DNA of 64,000 bases. Origin: Aliidongia dinghuensis. Lineage in GTDB: Bacteria; Pseudomonadota; Alphaproteobacteria; ATCC43930; CGMCC-115725. Location: assembly GCF_014643535.1 (NCBI RefSeq), contig NZ_BMJQ01000028.1, forward strand, positions 1-64,000. Direction: 5' to 3'. The position numbers were made by a program, and so were the translations under genes. How positions within the stretch are numbered: position 1 is the stretch's first letter; each line of letters opens with the position of its first letter. Below are positions 32,987-42,099 of this stretch, piece after piece. The notes under the pieces were generated by a model that saw nothing but the letters and a program-made list of their open reading frames with translations, ran no database searches and was not told the origin of the DNA.

Positions 32987-33964
32987 TCAGGCCCCGGCGA
33001 TCTGTGCTGCCTTCTTGACCAGCACCTCGGCCTGGCGGATCGAGGCGATGTCGATCAGGCGGCCGTCGAGGGCCACCGCACCTCGGCCCTCGCGCTGCGC
33101 CTCGGCCATCGCGGCGAGGATGCGCTTCGCCTTCGCGACCTCCGCTTCCGACGGGCTGAACACCTCGTTCGCGAGCGCCAGCTGCGACGGATGGATCGCC
33201 CATTTGCCCTCGCAGCCGAGCACTGCCGCACGATAGGCCGCCGCCTTGTACCCGTCCACGTCCGAGAAATCGCCGAACGGGCCGTCGACCGGCCGGAGCC
33301 CGTTGGCGCGGGCGGCCACGACCATGCGGGCGATGGCATAGTGCCACATGTCGCCCCAATGGACAGCGCGGTTGCCCGCCTCGTCCTTATCGGTCAGCAC
33401 CGAATAGGCCGGGTTGGCGCCGCCGATGTTGGTCGTGCGCGCGCGCGTCGAGGCGGCGTAGTCGGCGACGCCGAAATGCAGCGACTCGTTGCGCTTGGAC
33501 GCGGCCGAGATCGCCTCGACATTCTGCATGCCGAGCGCCGTCTCGATGATGAGCTCGAGCCCGATCTTCTTGGTATAGCCCTTGGCCTGCTCGATCTGGG
33601 TCAGCAGCATGTCGACGGCATAAACGTCGGACGCGGTGCCGACCTTGGGGATCATGATCAGGTCGAGCCTTTTCCCCGCCTGTTCGACCACGTCGACCAC
33701 GTCGCGGTACATGTAGTGCGTGTCGAGCCCGTTGATGCGGACCGACATGATCTTATTGCCCCAGTCGATGTCGTTCAGCGCCTGGATGATGTTCTTGCGC
33801 GCCTGCGGCTTGTCGTCGGGGGCGACCGCGTCCTCGAGGTCAAGGAAGATGACGTCGGCGGCGCTCTTCGCCGCCTTCTCGAACAGCTGCGGCGAGCTGC
33901 CCGGCACGGCGAGTTCGCTGCGGTTGAGCCGGGCGGGCGCTTGTTCGATCAGGGTGAAGCTCAT
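32987..33964 (-). CDS. mcl1: HpcH/HpaI-family CoA ester lyase (malyl-CoA lyase type)
   Basis: A 325-residue CitE-like TIM-barrel lyase. Features include RSELAVPGSSPQLFEKAAKSAADVIFLDLEDAVAPDDK, a KIMSVRINGLDT strand, MIPKVG, LELIIETALGMQNVE (metal-binding Glu) and FGVADYAASTRARTTNIGG, plus the C-terminal GCEGKWAIHPSQ. These fit L-malyl-CoA/beta-methylmalyl-CoA lyases of alphaproteobacteria, which split malyl-CoA to glyoxylate and acetyl-CoA in the ethylmalonyl-CoA pathway. A malyl-CoA thioesterase (Mcl2) role cannot be excluded. AAGGAG lies 9 bases before ATG 33964. Confidence 0.88.
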   Translation of the reverse strand: MSFTLIEQAPARLNRSELAVPGSSPQLFEKAAKSAADVIFLDLEDAVAPDDKPQARKNIIQALNDIDWGNKIMSVRINGLDTHYMYRDVVDVVEQAGKRLDLIMIPKVGTASDVYAVDMLLTQIEQAKGYTKKIGLELIIETALGMQNVEAISAASKRNESLHFGVADYAASTRARTTNIGGANPAYSVLTDKDEAGNRAVHWGDMWHYAIARMVVAARANGLRPVDGPFGDFSDVDGYKAAAYRAAVLGCEGKWAIHPSQLALANEVFSPSEAEVAKAKRILAAMAEAQREGRGAVALDGRLIDIASIRQAEVLVKKAAQIAGA

Positions 33965-34176
33965 GGCGGAGGCTCCTTCGAGGCGGATGCGGGAAATGGA
34001 AATATTATCGCAATTTGGAAAAGTCGATATCGCCGCTGGCTGGCAGTTTGTCAACCGTGCCGAACCGTGGCCTATGGTCTCGCATCATGACACGGCCTTG
34101 CATCATCGCGCCGACCTGCCTAATCAGGAAGGAGCGATCGGCCCCGATCGGCGTTCTCCGGATGCAGCGGGACAGA

Positions 34177-34377
34177 ATGAAGAACGGCATGACGATTTCG
34201 GCGCGCCTTTTCCTGGCCGTGCTTCTCGCCGGCCTCGGCGGATGCGGTCTTTACAAATGGCAGAAGCCCGGCGCCGACGATGCGGCGTTCAAGACGGACT
34301 CGGCGGCGTGCCAGCAGGTGCAGAACCCTGACGGCTATTCCGCCTGCATGCAGTCCCGCGGCTGGACCCTGCAATAG
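34177..34377 (+). CDS. small lipoprotein
   Basis: A 66-residue protein with a lipoprotein signal (RLFLAVLLAGLGGCGLYKW, Cys about 22). The mature part is short and contains two further cysteines (ACQQVQ, SACMQSRGW) that may pair. I recall similar small lipoproteins with a CxxY/CM.SRGW ending in Rhodospirillales. ATG 34177 is preferred; ATG 34189 is possible. Its stop codon lies inside a 14-bp tandem duplication. Confidence 0.6.
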   Translation: MKNGMTISARLFLAVLLAGLGGCGLYKWQKPGADDAAFKTDSAACQQVQNPDGYSACMQSRGWTLQ

Positions 34378-34393
34378 CGACCCTGCAATAGCG
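34366..34393. repeat. 14-bp tandem duplication over a stop codon
   Basis: ACCCTGCAATAGCG occurs twice in a row (34366-34379 and 34380-34393). The first copy contains the TAG of the small lipoprotein gene. The second copy lies in the 33-base gap to the xerD stop. Confidence 0.9.
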
Positions 34394-34410
34394 TTTGGGC
34401 GACCGCGCCC

Positions 34411-35361
34411 TCAGCTGCCGCGCTTGGCGAGCGGGTGGTGCGTCTTGACCAGCGTCGTCAGGCGCTCGACGTCGACGTGGGTATAGATCTGCGTCGTCGA
34501 AATGTCGGCGTGACCCAGCATCTGCTGCACGCTGCGAAGGTCGGCGCCGTGGCTCAGGAGATGGGTCGCGAACGCGTGGCGCAGCACATGCGGTGATAGC
34601 TTCGCCGGATCGAGCCCCGCCTTGACCGCGAGGTCCTTCAAGAGCTGGCCGAAGCGCATGCGCGTCAGATGCCCGCTCGCGGCGCGCGACGGGAACAGCC
34701 AGCGCGATACCTGGCCCTCAGCGAGGAACAGCGGCCGGATTGCGAGATAGTCCTGGATCGCCTTGCGCGCCTCGGCGCCGAGCGGCACCAGCCGCTCCTT
34801 GTCGCCCTTGCCGCGCACCAGGATCGCCCGCTCGCCGCGTGCGACCGTGCCGAGCGGCAGCGCCACCAGCTCGGACACGCGCAGGCCACTCGCGTACATC
34901 AGCTCCAGCATGGCCGAGAGCCGGATGCCCTCCGGGCTTTCGTCGCGCCGCGCGGTCTCGATGAGCGCGGTCACCTCCGCCTCGCTCAGGATCTTCGGCA
35001 GCGGCCGGCCCTGGCGCGGCGCATCCACGACCGCGGTCGGGTCGTCGGCCCGCAGGCCCTCGGTCAAGAGGAACTTGAAGAATTGCCGGAGCGCCGACAG
35101 GCGGCGGGCGGCCGTGCGCGGCGCCATGCCGGTCGCATCGAGCCGCGCCAGATAGCGCCGCACCTCGTCCGCCCCAGCCGAGGCCGCGGGTGCACCCCTG
35201 AGAAACGCTTCGAAGTCGGCAAGGTCGCGCCGATAGGCGTCGAGCGTGAGCGCAGCCGCACCGCGCTCAGCAGCGAGCATCTCCAGAAAGGCCTCGGCCT
35301 GCGGCGCCAGGATCGGCGGCGCCGTCTTGGGACGGCCGGGGGGACGGCCGGGCCCGGCCAC
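34411..35361 (-). CDS. xerD: site-specific tyrosine recombinase XerD
   Basis: A 316-residue tyrosine recombinase of the XerD type that resolves chromosome dimers at dif. The N-terminal SAM-like core-binding domain (FLEMLAAERGAAALTLDAYRRDLADFEAFL) is followed by the catalytic domain. Catalytic residues are the Arg in SGLRVSEL, Lys in GKGDKERLVP, HxxR in SPHVLRHAFATHLLSHGADL, His in LGHADI and Tyr in TQIYTHV. I chose GTG 35361, with GAGGGG upstream, 4 bases after the stop of the preceding gene. The frame continues far upstream but only as antiphase of that gene. Housekeeping context argues against a mobile integrase. Confidence 0.93.
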   Translation of the reverse strand: MAGPGRPPGRPKTAPPILAPQAEAFLEMLAAERGAAALTLDAYRRDLADFEAFLRGAPAASAGADEVRRYLARLDATGMAPRTAARRLSALRQFFKFLLTEGLRADDPTAVVDAPRQGRPLPKILSEAEVTALIETARRDESPEGIRLSAMLELMYASGLRVSELVALPLGTVARGERAILVRGKGDKERLVPLGAEARKAIQDYLAIRPLFLAEGQVSRWLFPSRAASGHLTRMRFGQLLKDLAVKAGLDPAKLSPHVLRHAFATHLLSHGADLRSVQQMLGHADISTTQIYTHVDVERLTTLVKTHHPLAKRGS

Positions 35362-35365
35362 GGGT

Positions 35366-37165
35366 CTAGAGCCCCTCGGCGAGCGCCGCGTCGATCGCGA
35401 GCCGGCGGGCGTCGTCGGCGAGACCGGCCTGGCGCAGCGTGGCGACGATCTGGGCGGCCGTGACCGGCTGCGCGCCGATGCCCTGGTCGCCGAGCGTCGC
35501 GAACAGAGCCAGGAGCGTGCCGCCGAGCCGTTGGCCGGCGGCGGCGGTCGCAAGCAAGGCAGCCGGGCCGGTCGCCGGCGCCCCGAGGTTGGCGACGTTC
35601 GCGTCCGCGAGCGGCAGCAGCATGCGGTCAGGCACGGGGAAGCCTTCGGCGGCGAGCAGCAAGGCGGCCGAGGCGGCGCGGCGCGGCGCCGCCGTGTCCT
35701 TCTTGCCGCCGGCGAGGTCGACGAGCGTCTGGCCCGACCAGGCCGGCGCCGCGTCGCCGGCGACGGCATGGGCGAGCGGCAGCAGGGCCGTCTGGCCCTC
35801 GGGCGACGCGAGCTCGAGCCAGGCGCCGGCCGCCTTCGGCTGGTCGAGCGCATAGAGCGCGCGGGCGAAGTCGGGGGCGACGGACTTGAGATCCGCGCTG
35901 GGCGGCACTTCGGTGATGAGGCCGGCCGCGGCGCGGACCAGCGCCGGGTAGAGCTCGCCGCGCGCGTCGCCCAGGAAGGCCATGAGCAGATTGGCCTTGG
36001 CCGCGGGCTGGCTCGCATCGTGGGCCGAGCGGAACAGGATCGCCCGGCCGCGGGCACCGCCCGCCGCCTTGGCCCGGTTGAGCGGGCTCTCCCGGTCCTC
36101 GTCGCTGATCTCGGTCGCAAGATAGGCCTCGGTCAGCCGTTCGGCTGGGATCGCCCCATAGGCCGCCGCCTTCTCGGCCGCGACCAGCCGCTGGTCGGCC
36201 GGAAAGCCGGAGCCCAGCGCCACGGCGCGCAGGATCGCGAGCGGCGCCGCGTCGAGCGCCTTCTTCGGCAGCGGCAGCTGTGCCTTCTCGAGCAGCGCCA
36301 GGCTCAAGGTCTCGGGCGACGGCAGGTTCTCCGGCGGCTTGCCGTCGATGCCGAGCGCCTTCAGCACCAGGGCCGAGAAGCCGTCGTCCTTGACCTTGGC
36401 CTCGCGCAGCAGGTCGAGGCCGAGCTGTGCCTGGTCCGCCTGGCCGGCGAGCGCCTGGCAGGTGACGGTCGCCTGGTCCCAATACGGCGCCTGCCAGGAC
36501 CGATCGCGGCCTTGAACCGTGGCGCAGGCCGCGTCGGTATTGCCTGCGAGGAAGGCGAGATCGGCGATGACGCGGGCGGCATCCTGGCCGCCGCCGGCCG
36601 GCGGCGCCTGCTGCAGCAGGGCGAGCGCGCTGTCGGGCCGGCCGATGGCCGTCAAGCGTTCGGCACGAAGGGCCAGGAGTGCCCCGGTATCGGCCGGGCC
36701 GGAGGGATTGCCTGCCTTGTCATCGGTGGGCGGCGTGGCCGAGCTCGCGAGCAGGCGGAACGCCAGGTCCTGCAGGGTCGGCGAATTGCTGGGCTTGATC
36801 CGCGGGATCAGCGCCTCGGCGGCCGCGCGGGACGTGCCCTGCCACAGGGTCGGCGGCAGCGGGCGGTCATTGGGCCCGAGCACGCCCAGCGCATCGGTGC
36901 TGGGCGCCGACAATTGATTGACCGTGATGTCCGGCGACGGTGCCCAGGGTCGCGGCTGCGCGGGAGCGGTCGCCGGCGAATTGGTGACCGATGGCGGTGT
37001 CGCGGGTGCCGGCGGTGTCGCGGCGGCGCTCGACGGTGGAGCCAGCCGTACCGGCGGCCCGACCTGGGCGTGCGCGGCGCCGAGCGGCAAAAGGGCGAGG
37101 GCGAGTGCCGCGGCGAGCCGGGCGCTCGGGCGGCAACGTGCTGATCTAGCGGGGGAAGCGAGCAT
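35366..37165 (-). CDS. exported Ala/Pro-rich helical-repeat protein (so-called antifreeze glycopeptide polyprotein family)
   Basis: A 599-residue exported protein: signal peptide about 1-34 (RLAAALALALLPLGAAHAQ), a Pro/Ala-rich linker to about residue 85, then about 500 residues of Ala/Leu-rich helical hairpins reminiscent of TPR/SEL1 repeats (AERLTAIGRPDSALALLQQAP, VIADLAFLAGNTDAACATVQGRDR). Homologues next to xerD in Rhodospirillales carry the misleading name antifreeze glycopeptide polyprotein; real function unknown. ATG 37165 overlaps the end of the small membrane protein gene by 20 bases, suggesting coupled translation. It is followed 4 bases later by xerD. Confidence 0.75.
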   Translation of the reverse strand: MLASPARSARCRPSARLAAALALALLPLGAAHAQVGPPVRLAPPSSAAATPPAPATPPSVTNSPATAPAQPRPWAPSPDITVNQLSAPSTDALGVLGPNDRPLPPTLWQGTSRAAAEALIPRIKPSNSPTLQDLAFRLLASSATPPTDDKAGNPSGPADTGALLALRAERLTAIGRPDSALALLQQAPPAGGGQDAARVIADLAFLAGNTDAACATVQGRDRSWQAPYWDQATVTCQALAGQADQAQLGLDLLREAKVKDDGFSALVLKALGIDGKPPENLPSPETLSLALLEKAQLPLPKKALDAAPLAILRAVALGSGFPADQRLVAAEKAAAYGAIPAERLTEAYLATEISDEDRESPLNRAKAAGGARGRAILFRSAHDASQPAAKANLLMAFLGDARGELYPALVRAAAGLITEVPPSADLKSVAPDFARALYALDQPKAAGAWLELASPEGQTALLPLAHAVAGDAAPAWSGQTLVDLAGGKKDTAAPRRAASAALLLAAEGFPVPDRMLLPLADANVANLGAPATGPAALLATAAAGQRLGGTLLALFATLGDQGIGAQPVTAAQIVATLRQAGLADDARRLAIDAALAEGL

Positions 37166-37295
37166 CCGGGAGGACTTTTTCGACCTTTTGCGATGACGCC
37201 GGCGGCGGTGCATAGGCCAGGAACAGCCCTCCACCGACGATGACGAGAATGATCAGCACGGCCAGAGCCAGAAGAACCTTACCCATTACACCCAT
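37146..37295 (-). CDS. 49-residue single-span membrane protein
   Basis: A very short gene: MGVMGKVLLALAVLIILVIV, then GGGLFLAYAPPPASSQKVEKVLPDARFPR. One transmembrane helix (about 6-27) and a Pro-rich, charged tail ending PDARFPR. I recall similar small proteins with a KVLPDxRFPR-like end before the exported repeat protein in related genomes. It overlaps that gene by 20 bases in another frame, which supports a coupled operon with the repeat protein and xerD. ATG 37295 or 37286 could start it. Confidence 0.65.
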   Translation of the reverse strand: MGVMGKVLLALAVLIILVIVGGGLFLAYAPPPASSQKVEKVLPDARFPR

Positions 37296-37416
37296 CTTGC
37301 GCGCAGTCGGTAACAGACTTGCCGCAACGCGACAGACCCGTCATACCGAGCCATGTTACGCTGCGTCATGAACCCACTTCATGGCATTTTTTCGGTCGGT
37401 TGGGGAGAGGAGGACG

Positions 37417-38034
37417 ATGCTTAATCCGCAGCCGCCGTTTCGGCTCGGTCGGACGCTGGTGCTGGTCGGGCTAATGGGGGCCGGCAAGACCTCGATCGGT
37501 AAGCGCATCGCCCAGCGTCTGGGCGTGCCCTTCACCGATGCCGACGCCGAGATCGAGGCGGCCGCGAACATGACCATCGCCGAGATCTTCGCCCGCGACG
37601 GCGAGGCGGTGTTCAGGGCCGGCGAGCGCCGGGTGATAGCGCGCCTGCTCGACGGGCCGATCCACGTGCTCGCGACCGGCGGCGGCGCCTTCATGGACCC
37701 GGCGACCCGGGCGCGGATCCACGAGCGTGCGTTGTCGATCTGGCTGCGTGCCGACATCGAGGTGCTGATGGGCCGCGTCGCCCGGCGCCGTCACCGGCCG
37801 CTGCTCAATCAGGGCGACCCGCGCGAAATCCTGGAGCGGCTGATTGCGGTGCGCCATCCGGTCTATGCCGAGGCGGACCTGACCGTCGACAGCCTGGCGG
37901 CCCCGGCCGAGAACATGGTCGAGCGCGTGCTGGCGGGCTTGGCCTGCTGGGCGGACGAGAACGGTGTCGTCGACCATCCGCCGCACGCTCAGAAACCCCC
38001 TGTCCCCAAACCAACCGTCTCCGAGGTCGCTTAA
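37417..38034 (+). CDS. aroK: shikimate kinase
   Basis: AroK phosphorylates shikimate with ATP in the chorismate pathway. The 205-residue protein has the Walker [20 protein letters not shown], the shikimate-binding Asp region [22 protein letters not shown], the GGGAFMDP loop and the lid RRRHRPLL. Start ATG 37417 sits after GGAGAGGAGG; an upstream ATG at 37381 is less likely. The C-terminal tail is slightly longer than usual. It abuts aroB with no intervening base. Confidence 0.95.
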   Translation: MLNPQPPFRLGRTLVLVGLMGAGKTSIGKRIAQRLGVPFTDADAEIEAAANMTIAEIFARDGEAVFRAGERRVIARLLDGPIHVLATGGGAFMDPATRARIHERALSIWLRADIEVLMGRVARRRHRPLLNQGDPREILERLIAVRHPVYAEADLTVDSLAAPAENMVERVLAGLACWADENGVVDHPPHAQKPPVPKPTVSEVA

Positions 38035-39141
38035 ATGAGCCTGGTCCCGGTCGCCCTTGCCGGCCGCAGCTACGACATCCTGATCGAGCGCGGGCTGATC
38101 GCGCGCGCGGGCGCGCTCATCCGTCCGGTGCTGGGCGCGCGTCGCCTGGTCGTGCTGACCGATGAGAACGTGGCGCGACATCATCTGGCAGCGCTTGAGG
38201 CGAGCCTCGCTGCGGCCGACTATCGCTTCGACACGGTCGTAGTGCCGCCGGGCGAACAGGCCAAGGACCTGCACCGCTTTCCGGAACTGGCCGAGCGGCT
38301 CTTGGGCCTCGGGCTCGAGCGCGGCACGGCCTTCGTGGCCCTCGGCGGCGGCGTCATTGGCGACCTGGCCGGCTTTGCCGCGGCGACGCTGCTGCGCGGC
38401 CTCGATTTCGTGCAGGTGCCGACCACGCTGCTCGCCCAGATCGACAGTTCCGTCGGCGGCAAGACCGGCGTCAACGCCCGGCGCGGCAAGAACCTGGTCG
38501 GTGCCTTCCATCAGCCGCGCCTGGTGCTGGCCGATCTCGCCGCCCTCGACACGCTGCCGCGCCGCGAATGGCTCGCGGGCTATGCCGAGATGGTGAAATA
38601 CGGCCTTCTGGGCGACGCGGACTTCTTCGCCCGGCTCGAGCGCGATGGCGAGGTGATCCTCGCCGGCGCGCCGGGTCCGCTCGGCGAGGCGGTCGCCCAT
38701 TGCTGTCGGATGAAGGCCGAGATCGTCGCCGAGGACGAGCGTGAGGCCGGCCGGCGTGCGCTGCTCAATCTCGGCCATACCTTCGGCCACGCGCTCGAGG
38801 CGGAGACAGGCTACGGTCCCGACCTGCTGCATGGCGAGGCGGTCGCGATCGGCATGATGCTGGCGGCTGACCTGTCGCGGCGGCTGGGTCTCCTGGGCGA
38901 GGCCGACTTCGCCCGCATTGGCCGGCATCTGACGGCAACCGGGCTCATGACCCGGGTCGACCAGGTGCCGGGCGGCCCGTTCACAGCCGACCGACTCATC
39001 CAGCACATGGCGCACGACAAGAAGGTGGCGGAGGGCCGCATCGCCTTCGTGCTGATGCGCGGCCTTGGTGATTCATTCCAGCGGCGCGACGTGCCGCCGG
39101 AGCTCGTCCGCGATTGCTTCACCACGGCCGGCGCCGTCTGA
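38035..39141 (+). CDS. aroB: 3-dehydroquinate synthase
   Basis: AroB converts DAHP to 3-dehydroquinate, using NAD and a divalent metal. The 368 residues show GEQAKDLHRFPELAERLL, the NAD-binding ALGGGVIGDLAGFAAATLLRGLDFVQVPTTLLAQIDSSVGGKTGVN, the substrate/metal region KAEIVAEDERE and the metal ligands in NLGHTFGHALE and LLHGEAVAIGM. Directly after aroK, the common aroKB operon. Confidence 0.97.
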   Translation: MSLVPVALAGRSYDILIERGLIARAGALIRPVLGARRLVVLTDENVARHHLAALEASLAAADYRFDTVVVPPGEQAKDLHRFPELAERLLGLGLERGTAFVALGGGVIGDLAGFAAATLLRGLDFVQVPTTLLAQIDSSVGGKTGVNARRGKNLVGAFHQPRLVLADLAALDTLPRREWLAGYAEMVKYGLLGDADFFARLERDGEVILAGAPGPLGEAVAHCCRMKAEIVAEDEREAGRRALLNLGHTFGHALEAETGYGPDLLHGEAVAIGMMLAADLSRRLGLLGEADFARIGRHLTATGLMTRVDQVPGGPFTADRLIQHMAHDKKVAEGRIAFVLMRGLGDSFQRRDVPPELVRDCFTTAGAV

Positions 39142-39337
39142 CCCCGCCTGCTGCGCCGCGAGATGCGGCGATTGACCGCACCCAAATCCCCTGTCACGCT
39201 TTACGCATCCACGCCCTGTAGGTGCGGGCAAAAGCACGTTTCGCTTGTGGCGTGAATAGAGGCGCTTGGCCGCCGGGACGAGGTCGCGCGCGAGGTGCGG
39301 TCCTCCCCCGTCGCACGGCGGGCGCGGGAGGATGCCG

Positions 39338-39784
39338 ATGGGCCGAAAAATCGTTCCCGATCTCGTCCAGAATCAGGTTCTGACCATTCTCGCGCCGGGC
39401 TTGAGCGTGCGCGAAGCGGCGAAGGCGATGGCCGACCGCAACATCGGCGCGGTGCTGGTCGCCGAGGCCGGCCGGCTCAAGGGCATCTGCACCGAGCGGG
39501 ACGTGGCCCATCGCGTGGTCGCCAAAGGGCGCGACCCCGATCGCACCACGATCGCCGAGATCATGACCGCCGACCCGGCCGTGGTGTCGCCCGACGAGAC
39601 ACCGGCCACGGCGCTCGACATGATGCGCCGCATCGGCTGCCGCCACCTGCCGGTCATGGATGGCGACCGCATCGCCGGCATGCTGTCGATCCGCGACCTC
39701 TATGCCGCGATCCAGGCCGAACTCGAGGAAGACCTGCGCCTGCGCGACGACTTCATCATGGGCAGCGGCTACAGCGTCGCCTGA
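39338..39784 (+). CDS. CBS-domain pair protein
   Basis: A 148-residue protein made of two CBS motifs: LAPGLSVREAAKAMADRNIGAVLVAEAGRLKGICTERDVAHRVVAKG and MTADPAVVSPDETPATALDMMRRIGCRHLPVMDGDRIAGMLSIRDLY. Such Bateman modules sense adenine nucleotides and regulate partners. ATG 39338 has GGGAGG 7 bases upstream. It lies between aroB and convergent hisC, with no identifiable partner. Confidence 0.9.
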   Translation: MGRKIVPDLVQNQVLTILAPGLSVREAAKAMADRNIGAVLVAEAGRLKGICTERDVAHRVVAKGRDPDRTTIAEIMTADPAVVSPDETPATALDMMRRIGCRHLPVMDGDRIAGMLSIRDLYAAIQAELEEDLRLRDDFIMGSGYSVA

Positions 39785-39805
39785 TGAAACGCCCCGGATA
39801 GCGGG

Positions 39806-40930
39806 TTACAGACAGGCGACGACGCGGCGGAAGGCGGCGGCGAACACGGTGCGATCCTCGGCGCGGCCGACCGTGACGCGGATGCAGCGGTCGAGCGGGG
39901 CCGCACCCGGCATGCGGATGAACACGCCCTCGCGTTCCAGCAGGGATGCCAGCAGCGTCTTGGCGCAGGCATTGGTCGCAACGTCGATCGCGACGAAATT
40001 GGTCGCCGACGGCAGGGCGGCGAAGCCCAGTTCGCGGGCGAGCTCGGCATATTCCGCACGGCCCTGGGCGACCGCAGCGACGACGCTCGCGACGTGATCC
40101 TGGTCCGCAAGCGCGGCAAGTGCCGCCGCCTGGGCCATCCGGCCGACGCCGAACTGGTTGCGGATCCGGTCGAGCGGCCGGATCGTCTCCGCCGCGCCGA
40201 AGGCGTAGCCGACGCGCATGCCGGCGAGCCCATGCGCCTTGGAAAAGGTCCGGAGCCTGACGACGCGCGGATCGTCGGCCGAAACCTCCGGGATCGCATC
40301 GGCCGGCGCGAACTCGGCATAGGCCTCGTCGAGCACGAGCAGGCAATTGGGCGGCAGGCGTTCGATCAGTTCGAGCTGGCTCGCGGCCGTCAGATGGCTG
40401 CCGCTCGGATTATCCGGGTTCGAAAGATAGAGCAGTCGCGCGCCGACCCGGCGGGCCGCCTCGACCAAGCCCTCGGCATCATTCCGGTCGTCGCGATACG
40501 GCACGGTCTCGATCCGGCCGCCGTGGCCTGCCACTTGATAGGCGAAGGTCGGATAGCCGCCCAGCGACATGACGGCGATCTCGCCCGGCGCCAGATAGGC
40601 GCGGACGAACAGGCCCAGAAGCTCGTCGATGCCGGAGCCCAGCACGACATGGTCGAGCGTCAGGCCGTGGTGGCGGGCGAGCGCCGTGCGGAGCTCGAAG
40701 GCCTCAGGATCGCCGTAGAGATGGGTCTCGAGCGCGGCCTGGCGCATGGCCTCGATCACGCGTTCGGACGGGCCGAACAGACTCTCGTTGGCGCCGAGGC
40801 GGACGTGAAGCGGCCGGCCGAACCGGCGCTCTAGCGCCTCGGGGCCGACGAACGGGGTCGAGGCCGGCAGGGCGTCGACGATAGAGACGAGCGCCGGGCG
40901 AGCGGGCGCCGAATCCAACGGAGCGGCCAT
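39806..40930 (-). CDS. hisC: histidinol-phosphate aminotransferase
   Basis: A 374-residue PLP-dependent class I/II aminotransferase of the HisC group, which transaminates imidazole acetol-phosphate in histidine biosynthesis. Signatures: VRLGANESLFGPSERVIEAM, GSGIDELLGLFVRAYLAPGE, YLSNPDNPSGSHL, LLVLDEAYAEFA and the PLP lysine in LRTFSKAHGLAGMRVGYAFG. The sequence GANESLFGPSP-like start could also suit the HisC2/aromatic aminotransferase branch. Next gene upstream is tatA on the same strand. Confidence 0.9.
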   Translation of the reverse strand: MAAPLDSAPARPALVSIVDALPASTPFVGPEALERRFGRPLHVRLGANESLFGPSERVIEAMRQAALETHLYGDPEAFELRTALARHHGLTLDHVVLGSGIDELLGLFVRAYLAPGEIAVMSLGGYPTFAYQVAGHGGRIETVPYRDDRNDAEGLVEAARRVGARLLYLSNPDNPSGSHLTAASQLELIERLPPNCLLVLDEAYAEFAPADAIPEVSADDPRVVRLRTFSKAHGLAGMRVGYAFGAAETIRPLDRIRNQFGVGRMAQAAALAALADQDHVASVVAAVAQGRAEYAELARELGFAALPSATNFVAIDVATNACAKTLLASLLEREGVFIRMPGAAPLDRCIRVTVGRAEDRTVFAAAFRRVVACL

Positions 40931-40993
40931 GATCGGGCGCGCGTCTTTCTACTGTCTCGCGGGAGGAACGTGGAACGGGCGGCGGCCAAGCCG

Positions 40994-41221
40994 TCAGCCG
41001 ACCTTGTGTTCCTGGTTCTGCTGGCTCGGGATCGGCTGCGCCGGCTGGCCCTGACCGATCGTGGTCGGCTCGGCCGGCTTTTCGTCGTCCTTCAGACCCT
41101 GCTTGAACGCCTTCATGCCCTTCGCGAGTTCTCCCATCATCGGCGAGATCCGGCCGGCGCCGAACAGCAGCACGATGACGAAGAGAATGATGATCCAGTG
41201 GACGAGGCTCAAACCACCCAT
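40994..41221 (-). CDS. tatA: twin-arginine translocase subunit TatA
   Basis: A 75-residue TatA/E-type protein: N-terminal transmembrane helix ([21 protein letters not shown]), amphipathic helix ([20 protein letters not shown]) and a polar tail. It forms the protein-conducting assembly for folded Tat substrates. The conserved FGxGRIxxxMGELAKGxKAFK region separates it from TatB. No tatB or tatC gene is next to it, so the other subunits must be elsewhere or this is an extra TatA/TatE-like copy. Confidence 0.93.
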   Translation of the reverse strand: MGGLSLVHWIIILFVIVLLFGAGRISPMMGELAKGMKAFKQGLKDDEKPAEPTTIGQGQPAQPIPSQQNQEHKVG

Positions 41222-41381
41222 GTTGCACTTCCCGTACTGCGGTGACCGATCCTAGCACATCCGGACCGGGCCGACCTTATCTCACGATGCAAACCCAATA
41301 CGTCGGACGTTCCGGGTTCGGATACAAGCTTCTTGTGCACGCTGCCCGGTGCATTTCATCCGACGGCGCGGGCCGGCGCGC

Positions 41382-41918
41382 TCAGCGTTTCTTGCGCAAA
41401 GCCTTGTCGAGGCGCTTGGCGTTCGCGGTCGCGGTGCTGTGCACGGGCGCCAGCACCTGGGCCGAGACGGTCGAGCTCAGGGCTGCGAGCTTGAAGGCGT
41501 GGGCCGAGCCGCGCGCCCAGCTCTCCATCAGGAAGCGCTGGTGCGCGGCGAAGATCGCGGCGGGCGTCGTGGCGGCGCCAAGCTCGAACGCGGCCTGGGC
41601 GGCGCCGACGGTCTGCTGGGCCAGGAACGTCATGACTTCGCGATTGATGTCGCGCAGCTCGTCCAGCATGGCGTTCGATGCGTCGGAAAAGGCCGTCACC
41701 TTCTCGGTCGTCATCCGTGAGAATTCGGCATGGTGATCGGCGTTGAGCGGGTCGCCCACGGCCTGCGCGCCCAAGGTGACCCGGTGGCCGATGACCGTCC
41801 CCGCGGCCGTCACGGTCTCGGTCACGGTCCGCGCCGTCTGGGCGAGGCCGGCGCTGGTCTCAGTCATGGCACGCGCCAGCGTCTGCGGCATCGTTGCCAT
41901 CGAATTGGCCTTTGGCAT
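41382..41918 (-). CDS. phasin family protein
   Basis: A 178-residue, strongly helical, Ala-rich protein matching the phasin pattern (MTTEKVTAFSDASNAMLDELRDINREVMTFLAQQTVGAAQAAFELGAATTPAAIFAAHQRFLMESWARG). Phasins coat polyhydroxyalkanoate granules and influence their number and size. The basic C-terminus KRLDKALRKKR is notable. No PHA synthase is nearby. Confidence 0.85.
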   Translation of the reverse strand: MPKANSMATMPQTLARAMTETSAGLAQTARTVTETVTAAGTVIGHRVTLGAQAVGDPLNADHHAEFSRMTTEKVTAFSDASNAMLDELRDINREVMTFLAQQTVGAAQAAFELGAATTPAAIFAAHQRFLMESWARGSAHAFKLAALSSTVSAQVLAPVHSTATANAKRLDKALRKKR

Positions 41919-42099
41919 CCTTGTTCGATCTCCCCCGGCGCGTCCCCATCGATCCCGATGTGCCGGACGGGCGCCGGCGGGATCACTTGCCGCCGTCCTT
42001 AGTTAACACATCGCGTACGCCGGCGGCTCTCCGATTCTCACTGGGCTGAGACGCTTCGCGCGTGCCGTCCCGCCTGAGCTTCGTGTAGAGTGCGCGCCC

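Noticed and set aside
34411-35361. Tyrosine recombinase as a phage or island integrase
   Set aside because: It has XerD-type length and motifs and sits in a housekeeping operon, with no attachment-site repeats, tRNA or mobile genes nearby.
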